This document shows positions 1-7,181 of a stretch of DNA of 64,000 nucleotides, in pieces. The notes beneath the pieces are model-generated. The model did not search any database. It was not told the origin of the DNA and saw only the letters and a list, made by a program, of their open reading frames with translations. Origin of the DNA: Lachnospiraceae bacterium (GTDB taxonomy: Bacteria; Bacillota; Clostridia; Lachnospirales; Lachnospiraceae); contig JAFZRY010000021.1 in the NCBI GenBank assembly GCA_017619615.1, forward strand, positions 1 through 64,000, in the 5' to 3' direction. Both the position numbers and the translations under genes were made by a program. Position 1 is the first letter of the stretch. Every line of letters starts with the position of its first letter.

Positions 1-1776
1 CGGCACGATCACGGCAAAGTAAGCGTCTCCGGTGAGATACGGTTTAGGATCAATTCCCTCCGCCTTCAGCGCAGCCGCAAACACGCTGTCCTCAATATAA
101 GTAACATGCACTTCTTCATAGCTGTACAGTGAAGAATAATCCTTCTGCTCTGCGGTTCCCATATGTACAGCCCTGTATTCCTCCGGCAGATCGGAAGTCG
201 GGAATGATGAATAATACTGCTCCGCGCTGCGCAGGACTGAAAATGAAATCTCCGGTTCGGCACGCAGTTTTTCAAGTATCGCCAGATCGATGCGTCCGCC
301 TGCCGAATATAGCGAAAAATCAAAATCTTCCGTATAAGCGTCAGCCTGTTTTTCCGCAAGACCTGCCAGGAAAACGGCCGGCAGGAACAAAATCAAACTG
401 AAAGCCAGCGCTGCCGTGACTGCCCGGTATTTCTTTCCGGCAACGCATTCATATCGCGTGCCGATCCATCCGGGTATGCCCATGAGGCGGGAGATCCGTC
501 CGTTGCCGCTCCGTTTGTTCTCTCGGATCCGAACGTCCCGGTTCTGCCGGATCGCTTCTAACGGAATGATGCGGGAGGCCCGCCGGGCAGGACTGCTCAC
601 GGAGAGGAAAACCGTTAAAGCACAGATCAATGAGGCGGCGATCAGGGCAGCCGGTGACAGGCAGACACACACCGGTACGCTTTCACCGAAGGTAAACTGG
701 TTGATCAGGATCCCGCGGTAGCGGGCAAGCAGCCCTCCTGCGCCGAGTACGCCGGCTGCGAGGCCTAACGGCAGCGCCGTCACCAGGAAGAACAAGGCTT
801 CACGGCGCACGAGGGAGCGGATCTGTTTCGGTGTTGTCCCGATACTGGCAAGTAAACCGAATTCCCGGGTCCGTTCCGTCACAGATACGGAGAAAATGCT
901 GCGGATAAGGACCACGGAGAGCGCTGCGACGATCAGGAGTGCCGCCAGAATAATGACCAGCATGATCGCTGTTCCCTGTTCTATTCCGCCCATCCCATAT
1001 ACCCGGAGAAGGTCGCTGTTCTGGAAAGATTTCTGGCCGTAATGCTTAGCCAGGACGGCAGCCGCATCCTTTGGCGCCGTACGCAGGAAAAGCCGGTGCC
1101 ACAGTATTTCGCCCTCCGCGCCGTCTGACAGCGTGAGCATGCAGTAGTTGCCCCAGTCATTTTCATCGTCGCTGTAGGCTTTATTATCGGTGATTCCGAC
1201 AATGCGGTATTCTCGCTTCCAGCCTTCCTCGGGTCGGTACAGATCGTCTTTCTGACGGTCAGTCCGCTCCTCCACCCGGGCGCTGCGCAGATCAAACAGG
1301 TCCAGTTCGATCGTCTCGCCAATTTCCCAGGTCTTCCAGCCCATCTGAAGGCACACAAGATTGATATTATTGGGAATGATGATCTCCGAACTGTTTTCCG
1401 GAAGGCGCCCTTCTTTTAAGGGGACGGCCATGTCGTCAAAGAAAGCCGTATCCACTGCCGCCACCGGATACGTACTGCCCGGTGCAATCCGCTCAAACTG
1501 ACTATAACAGCCGGTGATTTTCATATCGGTTATCCGGCGGATCAGCGGATCGTTTTCAGCGGCTTCCAGCCCGGCTTCATCTACGAAATCAGCGCTCACA
1601 AAGTAATCGCCGGTCTCGTATTCCGTCCCCCGGCGCACATAGTCCCAGAGGCTGAAGACTGCCGTCGTCAGGATGGTAAACATGGCAGCCGCCAGAAAAA
1701 TGCCGCCGAACGCGGCAAGGCTCCGTGTCCGGTTCTGCCGGATGTTCTGCCTGGTAAGCTGCGAGAGAATATTCAT
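1..1776 (-). CDS. FtsX/MacB-like ABC transporter permease (C-terminus beyond the window)
   Basis: Membrane subunit of an ABC exporter or signalling complex, read leftward and cut by the left edge after 592 codons with no stop seen. An N-terminal membrane helix lies at about residues 20-45, followed by an extracytoplasmic domain of roughly 200 residues. A three-helix FtsX-type core then begins near residue 265, with a cytosolic stretch containing VTERTREFGLLASIGTT, typical of FtsX/MacB permeases. The ATG at 1774-1776 overlaps the stop of the ATPase gene as ATGA, so the two are translationally coupled. With the ATPase, kinase and regulator it forms a peptide-sensing or antimicrobial-peptide resistance type module (inference from organisation); the substrate is not visible. 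Confidence 0.88.
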   Translation of the reverse strand, partial: MNILSQLTRQNIRQNRTRSLAAFGGIFLAAAMFTILTTAVFSLWDYVRRGTEYETGDYFVSADFVDEAGLEAAENDPLIRRITDMKITGCYSQFERIAPGSTYPVAAVDTAFFDDMAVPLKEGRLPENSSEIIIPNNINLVCLQMGWKTWEIGETIELDLFDLRSARVEERTDRQKDDLYRPEEGWKREYRIVGITDNKAYSDDENDWGNYCMLTLSDGAEGEILWHRLFLRTAPKDAAAVLAKHYGQKSFQNSDLLRVYGMGGIEQGTAIMLVIILAALLIVAALSVVLIRSIFSVSVTERTREFGLLASIGTTPKQIRSLVRREALFFLVTALPLGLAAGVLGAGGLLARYRGILINQFTFGESVPVCVCLSPAALIAASLICALTVFLSVSSPARRASRIIPLEAIRQNRDVRIRENKRSGNGRISRLMGIPGWIGTRYECVAGKKYRAVTAALAFSLILFLPAVFLAGLAEKQADAYTEDFDFSLYSAGGRIDLAILEKLRAEPEISFSVLRSAEQYYSSFPTSDLPEEYRAVHMGTAEQKDYSSLYSYEEVHVTYIEDSVFAAALKAEGIDPKPYLTGDAYFAVIVP

Positions 1777-2453
1777 CGCAGCACCTCGTCCTTTGTGATC
1801 CTGCCGTCTTCCAGACTGATGATGCGGTCCGCCTGCAGGGCGATCGATTCGTCGTGCGTGATGACGATCAGGGTCTGGCCGTACTGCCGGTTCGCCTTTT
1901 TGAGGAGCGAGACAATCTCCTGCGAGTTCTGCGAATCCAGGTTGCCCGTTGGCTCGTCTGCCAGAAGAAGCGCCGGTGCATTCATGAGCGCTCGGCCGAT
2001 GGAGACCCGCTGCTGCTGGCCGCCGGAAAGCTGGTTGGGAAGATGTTTTTCCCGGCCGGTCAGATTCAGTTCCCGGATCAGTTCCTCCAGACGGTTCTGA
2101 TCGACTTTTCTGCCGTCCAGCAGGACTGGAAGGGTGATATTTTCTGTGACGTTCAGCACGGGGATCAGATTGTAAAACTGGTAGATCAGGCCGACCTGGC
2201 GGCGCCGGAAAACAGCTAGATGATCTTCATCCTGCGCAAACACGTCCTGATCTTCCAGAAAGACTTTGCCGGAAGTGGGGCGGTCGACGCCGCCCAAGAT
2301 ATGCAGCAGCGTGGATTTTCCGGAACCTGACGGTCCGATGATCGCCAGAAACTGTCCTTTTTCGACGCTGAAAGACACGCCGTCCAGCGCCCGCACTTCT
2401 CCCTCACCGGAACCGTAGACTTTGGATAAGTTTTCGACTTTCAGTATTTCCAT
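1773..2453 (-). CDS. ABC transporter ATP-binding protein, LolD/MacB type
   Basis: A 226-aa ATPase that powers the adjacent FtsX-like permease at the membrane. The Walker A motif GPSGSGKST lies at residues 40-48, the signature LSGGQQQR at 142-149 and the Walker B/D-loop LLLADEPTGNLD at about 162-173. Length and motifs match the LolD/MacB/BceA group. It sits about 80 bp downstream of the kinase gene and overlaps the permease gene by 4 bp. The transported substrate cannot be deduced. Confidence 0.95.
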   Translation of the reverse strand: MEILKVENLSKVYGSGEGEVRALDGVSFSVEKGQFLAIIGPSGSGKSTLLHILGGVDRPTSGKVFLEDQDVFAQDEDHLAVFRRRQVGLIYQFYNLIPVLNVTENITLPVLLDGRKVDQNRLEELIRELNLTGREKHLPNQLSGGQQQRVSIGRALMNAPALLLADEPTGNLDSQNSQEIVSLLKKANRQYGQTLIVITHDESIALQADRIISLEDGRITKDEVLR

Positions 2454-2533
2454 ACGAACTCCTTCGGTAGTTTTTCAGTTCCGATCATACCTTCTTAAGG
2501 TGACGATCCGGTGAGTTTTCCCTAAAAGATCTG

Positions 2534-3532
2534 TCACAATACCTGCTTATAGAACTTGATCTCGAAGCAGGCTCCCTCCGTAGTGTTGAAAGCGCGCAAG
2601 GTGCCGCCCTGGGTATGAATGATCTTCTGCGCGAGCGACAGGCCGATCCCGTAGCTGTTTTCCGAAGAACCACGGCCTTTATAAAAGCGGTCAAACAGAT
2701 GCGGAAGGTCTTCCGGCGCGATCCCGGGACCGGAGTCCGTCACGGTGATCACGGTAAACAGGGCATTTTCTTCCGCCTTGATCCGGATGCTGCCGCCTTC
2801 CGGCATGTAATTCACTGAGTTCCGGAGAAGATTGCCGAGCGCTTCCGCCGTCCAGTTCAGGTCTCCGGAAAAATGTGCATCGCCGCCTCCAACCGTCAGG
2901 CTGATCCCCCGCAGTTCCAGTGGGATCAGCAGCGGTTCGGCGGCCTTTTCCGTCAGTTCCCGGACTGAGATGTTTTCTTTCGTCATGACGACCGCATCGG
3001 CATCCAGGCGGGACAGTTTGAGGAGCGCTTCTACCAGCCATTCCGTGCGGGCAAGGAGCGTGTTCAGTTCACGGGTCAGCGCGGCCCGGCGTTCTTCGGA
3101 CAGATCTTTTTCCTGCAGCAGACCGATGGTCAGATTCATGGTGGTGAGCGGCGTGCGAAGCTGATGGGAAATGTCCGCCAGAGCATCAGCCAGGAATGTC
3201 TTATCCTTCTGCAGGGCGTCTGCCCGTTCCTTCAGCAGCAGAGTGATCTTTTCAATATCGCCGGCCAGGAGCGACAGTTCGCCTTCTTCGTAGTCGCGGA
3301 TCGGCAGCGGCGTACCGCGCTGCAGCAGTTCATTCAGATGTTCACTGAACGACTGCAGTTTTTTGTAGCGGGAGATCTCCGTGAAAAAGAAAACCAGGCA
3401 TACGGCAAGACAGCCCGCCAGTACCAGCAGACCGGTCAGGGAAGAGTGCAGAAATCCGCAGACAGTAAGCGCCAGACAGATGCACGAAAGCAGAATGAGG
3501 CTCCGTTTCAGTTCTTTATTGTTCCGGATCAT
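2534..3532 (-). CDS. Sensor histidine kinase with short intramembrane sensor
   Basis: A 332-aa two-component kinase. Two closely spaced membrane helices (about residues 12-30 and 33-52) leave almost no extracytoplasmic loop, the layout of intramembrane-sensing kinases that often take their signal from a partner ABC permease. HisKA follows, with the phospho-acceptor His123 in ISHQLRTPLTT. The HATPase_c domain carries an N box (LLRNSVNY), G1 (DSGPGIAPED), F box (LFDRFYKG) and G2 (YGIGLSLA). It lies 3 bp downstream of the response regulator gene. The pairing with the downstream ABC genes resembles Bce/Vir-type modules by organisation; the signal is unknown. Confidence 0.93.
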   Translation of the reverse strand: MIRNNKELKRSLILLSCICLALTVCGFLHSSLTGLLVLAGCLAVCLVFFFTEISRYKKLQSFSEHLNELLQRGTPLPIRDYEEGELSLLAGDIEKITLLLKERADALQKDKTFLADALADISHQLRTPLTTMNLTIGLLQEKDLSEERRAALTRELNTLLARTEWLVEALLKLSRLDADAVVMTKENISVRELTEKAAEPLLIPLELRGISLTVGGGDAHFSGDLNWTAEALGNLLRNSVNYMPEGGSIRIKAEENALFTVITVTDSGPGIAPEDLPHLFDRFYKGRGSSENSYGIGLSLAQKIIHTQGGTLRAFNTTEGACFEIKFYKQVL

Positions 3533-3535
3533 GGC

Positions 3536-4204
3536 TTACTCCTTCAGCTGATAGCCAATCCCGCGGACCGTCAGGATCAGACGGGGATCCTGAGAATCTT
3601 CTTCCAGCTTCTCCCGCAGGCGCTTGATATAAACGGTCAGCGTATTGTCGCTCACGTATTCGCCGGCACTGTCCCATATCTCATCCAGCAACTGTTCACG
3701 GGTCAGGACCTGCCCCCGGTGATTCAGGAAAAACATGAAAAGGCGGTACTCCAGCGCAGACAGGAAGATCTGCCGGTCACCGCGGAATACCAGCCCCTTC
3801 CCCGTATCGACTCTCAGTTCGCCCAGCGTGATCTCGCCGTGATTTCCCGAAGTCCGCCGCAGAACGCTGCGGATCCGGGAGACCAGTTCCTTCGGCCGGA
3901 AAGGCTTGGCAATATAGTCATCGGCTCCCATATCCAGCCCGGTCACAGTACTCAGTTCATCTCCGGAAGCCGTGAGGAAGATGACGGGAACACCTTTCCC
4001 CCTGGCATAGGCACAGACAGCAAAGCCGTTGCCTTCCGCCAGCGTAATATCGACCAGCGCCAGATCCGGCCGTTCCGTATCGATTGCTGCAACAGCCTGC
4101 GTCTGACCGCCGGCAGACAGGCAATGGAAGCCCTCCGTACTCAAATATTCCGTTAAACGCCGCACCAGGGCGGAATCGTCTTCAACCAGCAGCAGTTTTT
4201 CCAT
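3536..4204 (-). CDS. OmpR-family response regulator
   Basis: A 222-aa DNA-binding regulator. The receiver domain has the acidic pair near residues 9-10, phospho-acceptor Asp52 (LALVDITLAEG), Thr78 and Lys100 (YIAKPF). The C-terminal half is a winged helix of the OmpR/PhoB type ending in YIKRLREKLEED and RGIGYQL. It is the first gene of the four-gene leftward operon and is phosphorylated by the adjacent kinase. It probably autoregulates: a TGACA-4-TGTCA palindrome lies 75-90 bp upstream of its start. Confidence 0.95.
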   Translation of the reverse strand: MEKLLLVEDDSALVRRLTEYLSTEGFHCLSAGGQTQAVAAIDTERPDLALVDITLAEGNGFAVCAYARGKGVPVIFLTASGDELSTVTGLDMGADDYIAKPFRPKELVSRIRSVLRRTSGNHGEITLGELRVDTGKGLVFRGDRQIFLSALEYRLFMFFLNHRGQVLTREQLLDEIWDSAGEYVSDNTLTVYIKRLREKLEEDSQDPRLILTVRGIGYQLKE

Positions 4205-4249
4205 GAGAGTCCTCTTTTCTTACGAATAACAGGAAATAGAAACAATTTT

Positions 4250-4293
4250 ATTATATCATCCCGGACCGCTAAATGCGAATGACAGAATTGTCA
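4250..4293 (-). promoter_or_regulatory. Putative promoter and palindrome of the two-component/ABC operon
   Basis: On the minus strand a TATAAT -10 (4255-4250) is preceded 18 bp away by a weak -35, TTCGCA (4279-4274). Immediately upstream lies TGACA-GAAT-TGTCA (4280-4293), a perfect 5-bp inverted repeat that could bind the response regulator. The -10 is convincing; the -35 and operator are inference. Confidence 0.4.
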
Positions 4294-4336
4294 CATTAAC
4301 ACTGCATTTATATTCACACTGTCAAAGAAAGGCATC

Positions 4337-4364
4337 TTGAAATTGACTTTTGTTCTGGTATAAT
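4337..4364 (+). promoter_or_regulatory. Putative rightward promoter in the 4.2-4.7 kb gap
   Basis: TTGAAA (4337-4342), a 16-bp spacer and TATAAT (4359-4364). The only reading frame downstream before the terminator is a 22-codon ORF at 4453-4521. The promoter may drive a vanished or non-coding transcript. Confidence 0.4.
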
Positions 4365-4397
4365 AACAGTGCTATTATCCATGGCAATTCCACCCCT

Positions 4398-4430
4398 CTG
4401 TTATCAACGCTGATAACAAAATGATAACAG
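4398..4430. repeat. Triple TTATCA/TGATAA inverted repeat
   Basis: GTTATCA (4400-4406), TGATAAC (4411-4417) and a second TGATAAC (4422-4428) give two overlapping hairpins; CTGTTATCA at 4398 also pairs exactly with TGATAACAG ending at 4430. It sits just downstream of a promoter-like element, so it could be an operator cluster or an alternating RNA hairpin. Confidence 0.5.
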
Positions 4431-4550
4431 AAGGGATGACAGGCTGGATAATATGGACACATCAAATAATCAAAAGGACCACGAACAGGACGAACAATAT
4501 TTCCTAAACGAAATCAGTTAAGTCCTGTCGAGTGGGAATGATTGACAAAG

Positions 4551-4619
4551 CTTCAAAAAGCACGTAATTACGCGGTTTTTGAAGGGCCGAAAGGCTGATT
4601 GGCAACATTCTGGCAACAT
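4551..4619. repeat. 34-bp imperfect palindrome followed by paired TGGCAACAT direct repeats
   Basis: Arms CTTCAAAAA (4551-4559) and TTTTTGAAG (4576-4584) flank a perfect CGTAATTACG centre (4563-4572). Sixteen bases further on, TGGCAACAT occurs twice at an 11-bp period (4600-4608 and 4611-4619). Such a combination is common at recombination or attachment sites, but no integrase gene is present here. Apart from these elements, the promoter and the terminator, the 4205-4716 gap holds no gene I can support. Confidence 0.45.
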
Positions 4620-4645
4620 CTGATTCTTCATTCCCAGAATAAACT

Positions 4646-4689
4646 CAAAAGGGCTAACTGATTTTTTGTAAGTCAGTTAGCCCTTTTTG
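4646..4689. terminator. Bidirectional rho-independent terminator
   Basis: A 15-bp perfect stem (4647-4661 with 4673-4687, core AGGGCTAACTGA/TCAGTTAGCCCT) with A-rich and T-rich flanks ends transcription in both directions between the scar region and the orphan ORF. Confidence 0.85.
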
Positions 4690-4716
4690 CGTGAGGAGAG
4701 GTTGTGCCTGCGAGAT

Positions 4717-5091
4717 CTATTTCCGGTTTTTGAGCACTGCATTTACAAGCGCATCGCTCAACTCTTCAGACGGCATCTTGGCATAATGCTGTGATTCGTC
4801 GAATGCGGGGTAGTTATAGCGCCACCGGTCATATTCGTCCTTGGAAATCGATCCTGCGCGGTATTTTGCCGCAAAATCGCCCCAGGAAGCTACCATCCGG
4901 GCAATAGTCAGAGCATCGGTTCCTTTCCGGGCATCGAAACGAAGCACGGTGTTTCCGCCTTCCTGCTCCACAGTTGGACTGGGGTGAAAAGTGACACTGG
5001 GTGAATAATGGTCGTATGGGTAGGAAAGAGAGGAAAAAAGATGCTCGGGCAATACTTTTGGCGCGATGTGCAAGAGTAGCATCGCCATCAT
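4717..5091 (-). CDS. Orphan 124-aa ORF, possible tail of a mobile-element protein
   Basis: Not recognised with confidence. The first 45 residues are low in coding character, while the last 75 (ALTIARMVASWGDFAAKYRAG through DEYDRWRYNYPAFD to SEELSDALV) read like the C-terminus of a longer protein. I suspect, without proof, a recombinase or mobilisation protein. The ATG at 5089-5091 overlaps the stop of the upstream HTH gene as TAATG, so it could be coupled, but no independent ribosome binding site is seen. The base composition is closer to AT than the neighbours and the gene abuts the palindrome-rich scar, which favours a remnant of a larger gene. Confidence 0.4.
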   Translation of the reverse strand: MMAMLLLHIAPKVLPEHLFSSLSYPYDHYSPSVTFHPSPTVEQEGGNTVLRFDARKGTDALTIARMVASWGDFAAKYRAGSISKDEYDRWRYNYPAFDESQHYAKMPSEELSDALVNAVLKNRK

Positions 5092-5594
5092 TAGCTGCTG
5101 TACCCATCATACAACCCCGACGCCTCTTTGATCTCCCTCAAATCCCTCTGCATCGTCCTCAACGTATACTTCCTCATCCTCGCTTTCTCCGCCAACTCCT
5201 TATAATGCGCCGCCGCCACCGGCTCATCATCATCATCATCCTCCTCCTCAAAAAACCACGGCTCCTTCTCCTCCAGCAGCTGCGACAGCCTGATCAGCCT
5301 CGTCAGATGGTTCAGATGAGACCCTCTCGGGAAAATGGACAGTTCCACGCTGTCGATCAGCCCCTCCGTGCAGAATTCGCTCCGCCCTTCCCGCCCGGAA
5401 TGGTGGATCTCGCTTTCGGAGAAGATCTCCCGGATATCGCTTACATACCGGAAAAGAGTTCTTTCGGATACGTGAAGCATCTCCATGACGTTTTCGCACA
5501 GAAACGCCTCCTCCCGATATAAGAGGAAATACAGAAACAATTCCATGACGGTCTTGCTCGGCCCGTCCTTTTTGCGTCTTCCCGGAATCTCCAT
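5091..5594 (-). CDS. Small helix-turn-helix regulator
   Basis: A 167-aa protein without membrane segments. The N-terminal 60 residues form a DeoR/HTH_11-like winged helix (MELFLYFLLYREEAFLCENV, SERTLFRYVSDIREIF). The middle has an acidic run (EEEDDDDDEP), and the C-terminus repeats an HTH-like pattern (LRTMQRDLREIKE). It resembles the DNA-binding part of WYL-type regulators with the sensor domain missing. It is transcribed divergently from the AAA-M41 protease gene 160 bp away, so it may control that gene (inference). Confidence 0.65.
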   Translation of the reverse strand: MEIPGRRKKDGPSKTVMELFLYFLLYREEAFLCENVMEMLHVSERTLFRYVSDIREIFSESEIHHSGREGRSEFCTEGLIDSVELSIFPRGSHLNHLTRLIRLSQLLEEKEPWFFEEEDDDDDEPVAAAHYKELAEKARMRKYTLRTMQRDLREIKEASGLYDGYSS

Positions 5595-5752
5595 ATCAGC
5601 CGGCCTCCCTGCTTTCTGACCTCATCTTATCGCCGCGACAACAGTTTGTCAATCTTGCAGAAATTAATTTGATATTCTACCCGTGGATCTGCTAAAAATA
5701 TATCCGCGTGCCCCGCGGACACCCTCAAATCTCACGAAAGAAAGGAAACGAT

Positions 5753-7036
5753 ATGCACGAATTTGACTCAATCATCGGTTACGACGCCATCAAGCAGGAA
5801 CTTATGCAAATCAGCGACGCCCTGAAAAACGCGGACGCCTACACGCAGCTCGGCGTGCAGCCGCCCCGCGGCCTGATGCTTTACGGCGAGCCCGGCGTGG
5901 GCAAGAGCATGATGGCCGCCGCCCTTATCGAAGCCGGCGGCCGGAAGGCGTTCACCTGCCGCAAGGACAAGCCGGACGGGGAATTCGTGGGGCAAATCAC
6001 CGCGACCTTTGAGGCGGCGAAAGCGGCCGCGCCGTCCATCGTCTTTCTGGACGACATGGACAAGTTCGCGAACGGGGACAAGAAGCACCCGGACGCGGAA
6101 GAATACGTTACGGTCCAGTCCTGCATCGACGGGTGCAAAGGCGCAGACGTTTTTGTCCTGGCCACCGTCAATAACATCGACAACCTGCCGGATTCGCTCT
6201 GCCGCGCGGGCCGCTTTGACCGCATTATTGAGGTCAGAAACCCGTCCGGGGAGGACGCGGAAAAAATCATCGCGCACTATATCGCCGGGAAGAAATTCGT
6301 GGGCGACATCGATGCGCGGACCGTGGCCCGCCTGATGGACGGTCATTCCTGTGCGGAACTCGAGACCCTCATCAATGAGGCGGGGCTCTACGCGGGCTAC
6401 GAACGGTCTCCGGAAATCACGATGGACCATTTCATGAAAGCGATTCTCCACACGGTCTTCGACGTGCCGAACGAGGAAATCACAGCATTCGGCCGGGGCG
6501 GGAACGAGCGGCAGGACTTTGTCCAGGTGGCCTACCACGAGGCCGGGCACGCTGTGGTCAGCGAAGTCCTGGAACCGGGCAGTGTGACGATGGTCTCTGC
6601 TTTTGCACAGGACGGGGAAAACAGGGGCTTCACCCGCTGCTGGACGGATAACCGGGTACGGGCCATGGACCGCATGGAACACCGCATCATCCGGGCGCTG
6701 GGCGGCGCGGCGGCCAGCGAGCAGGTCTTCGGCTGCTTTGACCCCGGCTGCGCCCGGGACCTGGACCAGGCATTCAATGTGGTCTGGCGCCTGGTCACGG
6801 ACAACTGCACCTGCGGCTTCCACCTGCACAACAACGGCCGGGACTCCGAGGACTTGCGCGCAAGGCAGGAACAGGCGGCCGCGGCGGAAGTGGAACGCTA
6901 TTACCGCAAGGCCAAGGAAATCCTGACGCAGAACAGGGACCTGCTGGAAGGCATCGCGCAGGGTCTGATGCGGAAAGGCATCCTGACGGCGGAAGATATC
7001 GCGGCCATCCGGAAGGACTGCGGGAAGGCTGCCTGA
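5753..7036 (+). CDS. Soluble FtsH-like AAA ATPase fused to M41 metallopeptidase
   Basis: A 427-aa ATP-dependent zinc protease without membrane helices, whereas canonical FtsH is about 600-650 aa and membrane-anchored. The AAA module has Walker A GEPGVGKS (45-52), an FVG pore-loop motif (78-80), Walker B IVFLDDMD (96-103) and Arg-finger region CRAGRFDR (150-157). The M41 domain has HEAGH at 262-266 and the third zinc ligand as Asp336 (ARDLDQAF), so catalysis should be intact. The start at 5753 is chosen because AAAGGAAAC lies just upstream and the downstream sequence begins the AAA helix. It is the first gene of a rightward accessory run and diverges from an HTH regulator. Its substrates are unknown; without a membrane anchor it would act on cytosolic proteins. 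Confidence 0.9.
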   Translation: MHEFDSIIGYDAIKQELMQISDALKNADAYTQLGVQPPRGLMLYGEPGVGKSMMAAALIEAGGRKAFTCRKDKPDGEFVGQITATFEAAKAAAPSIVFLDDMDKFANGDKKHPDAEEYVTVQSCIDGCKGADVFVLATVNNIDNLPDSLCRAGRFDRIIEVRNPSGEDAEKIIAHYIAGKKFVGDIDARTVARLMDGHSCAELETLINEAGLYAGYERSPEITMDHFMKAILHTVFDVPNEEITAFGRGGNERQDFVQVAYHEAGHAVVSEVLEPGSVTMVSAFAQDGENRGFTRCWTDNRVRAMDRMEHRIIRALGGAAASEQVFGCFDPGCARDLDQAFNVVWRLVTDNCTCGFHLHNNGRDSEDLRARQEQAAAAEVERYYRKAKEILTQNRDLLEGIAQGLMRKGILTAEDIAAIRKDCGKAA

Positions 7037-7049
7037 CAGCGGAAGAGAA

Positions 7050-7078
7050 GGGGCGGCGGTTTTATTTCTGCCGCCCCC
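7050..7078 (+). terminator. GC-rich hairpin after the AAA-M41 gene
   Basis: GGGGCGGC (7050-7057) pairs with GCCGCCCC (7070-7077) around a T-rich loop. The poly-T tail is weak, so termination may be partial. Confidence 0.55.
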
Positions 7079-7147
7079 GTGTTATCCTGCGCAGGAAAAA
7101 CGTGAGGATCGTAAAAAGGATGAATACGTATAAGCGCGATAGTATGC

Positions 7148-7153
7148 TATAAT
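7148..7153 (+). promoter_or_regulatory. Probable -10 box of the esterase-macro gene
   Basis: TATAAT lies 29 bp before the ATG at 7182, which has AAGGGA as ribosome binding site. No good -35 is seen at the usual distance. Confidence 0.4.
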
Positions 7154-7181
7154 ATTAAAAAGCCCAAAGAAAGGGAATGCC

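Noticed and set aside
4453-4521. A 22-codon ORF (MDTSNNQKDHEQDEQ...)
   Set aside because: Too short to support, with only a weak ribosome binding site, though a promoter lies upstream. It may be part of a decayed gene.
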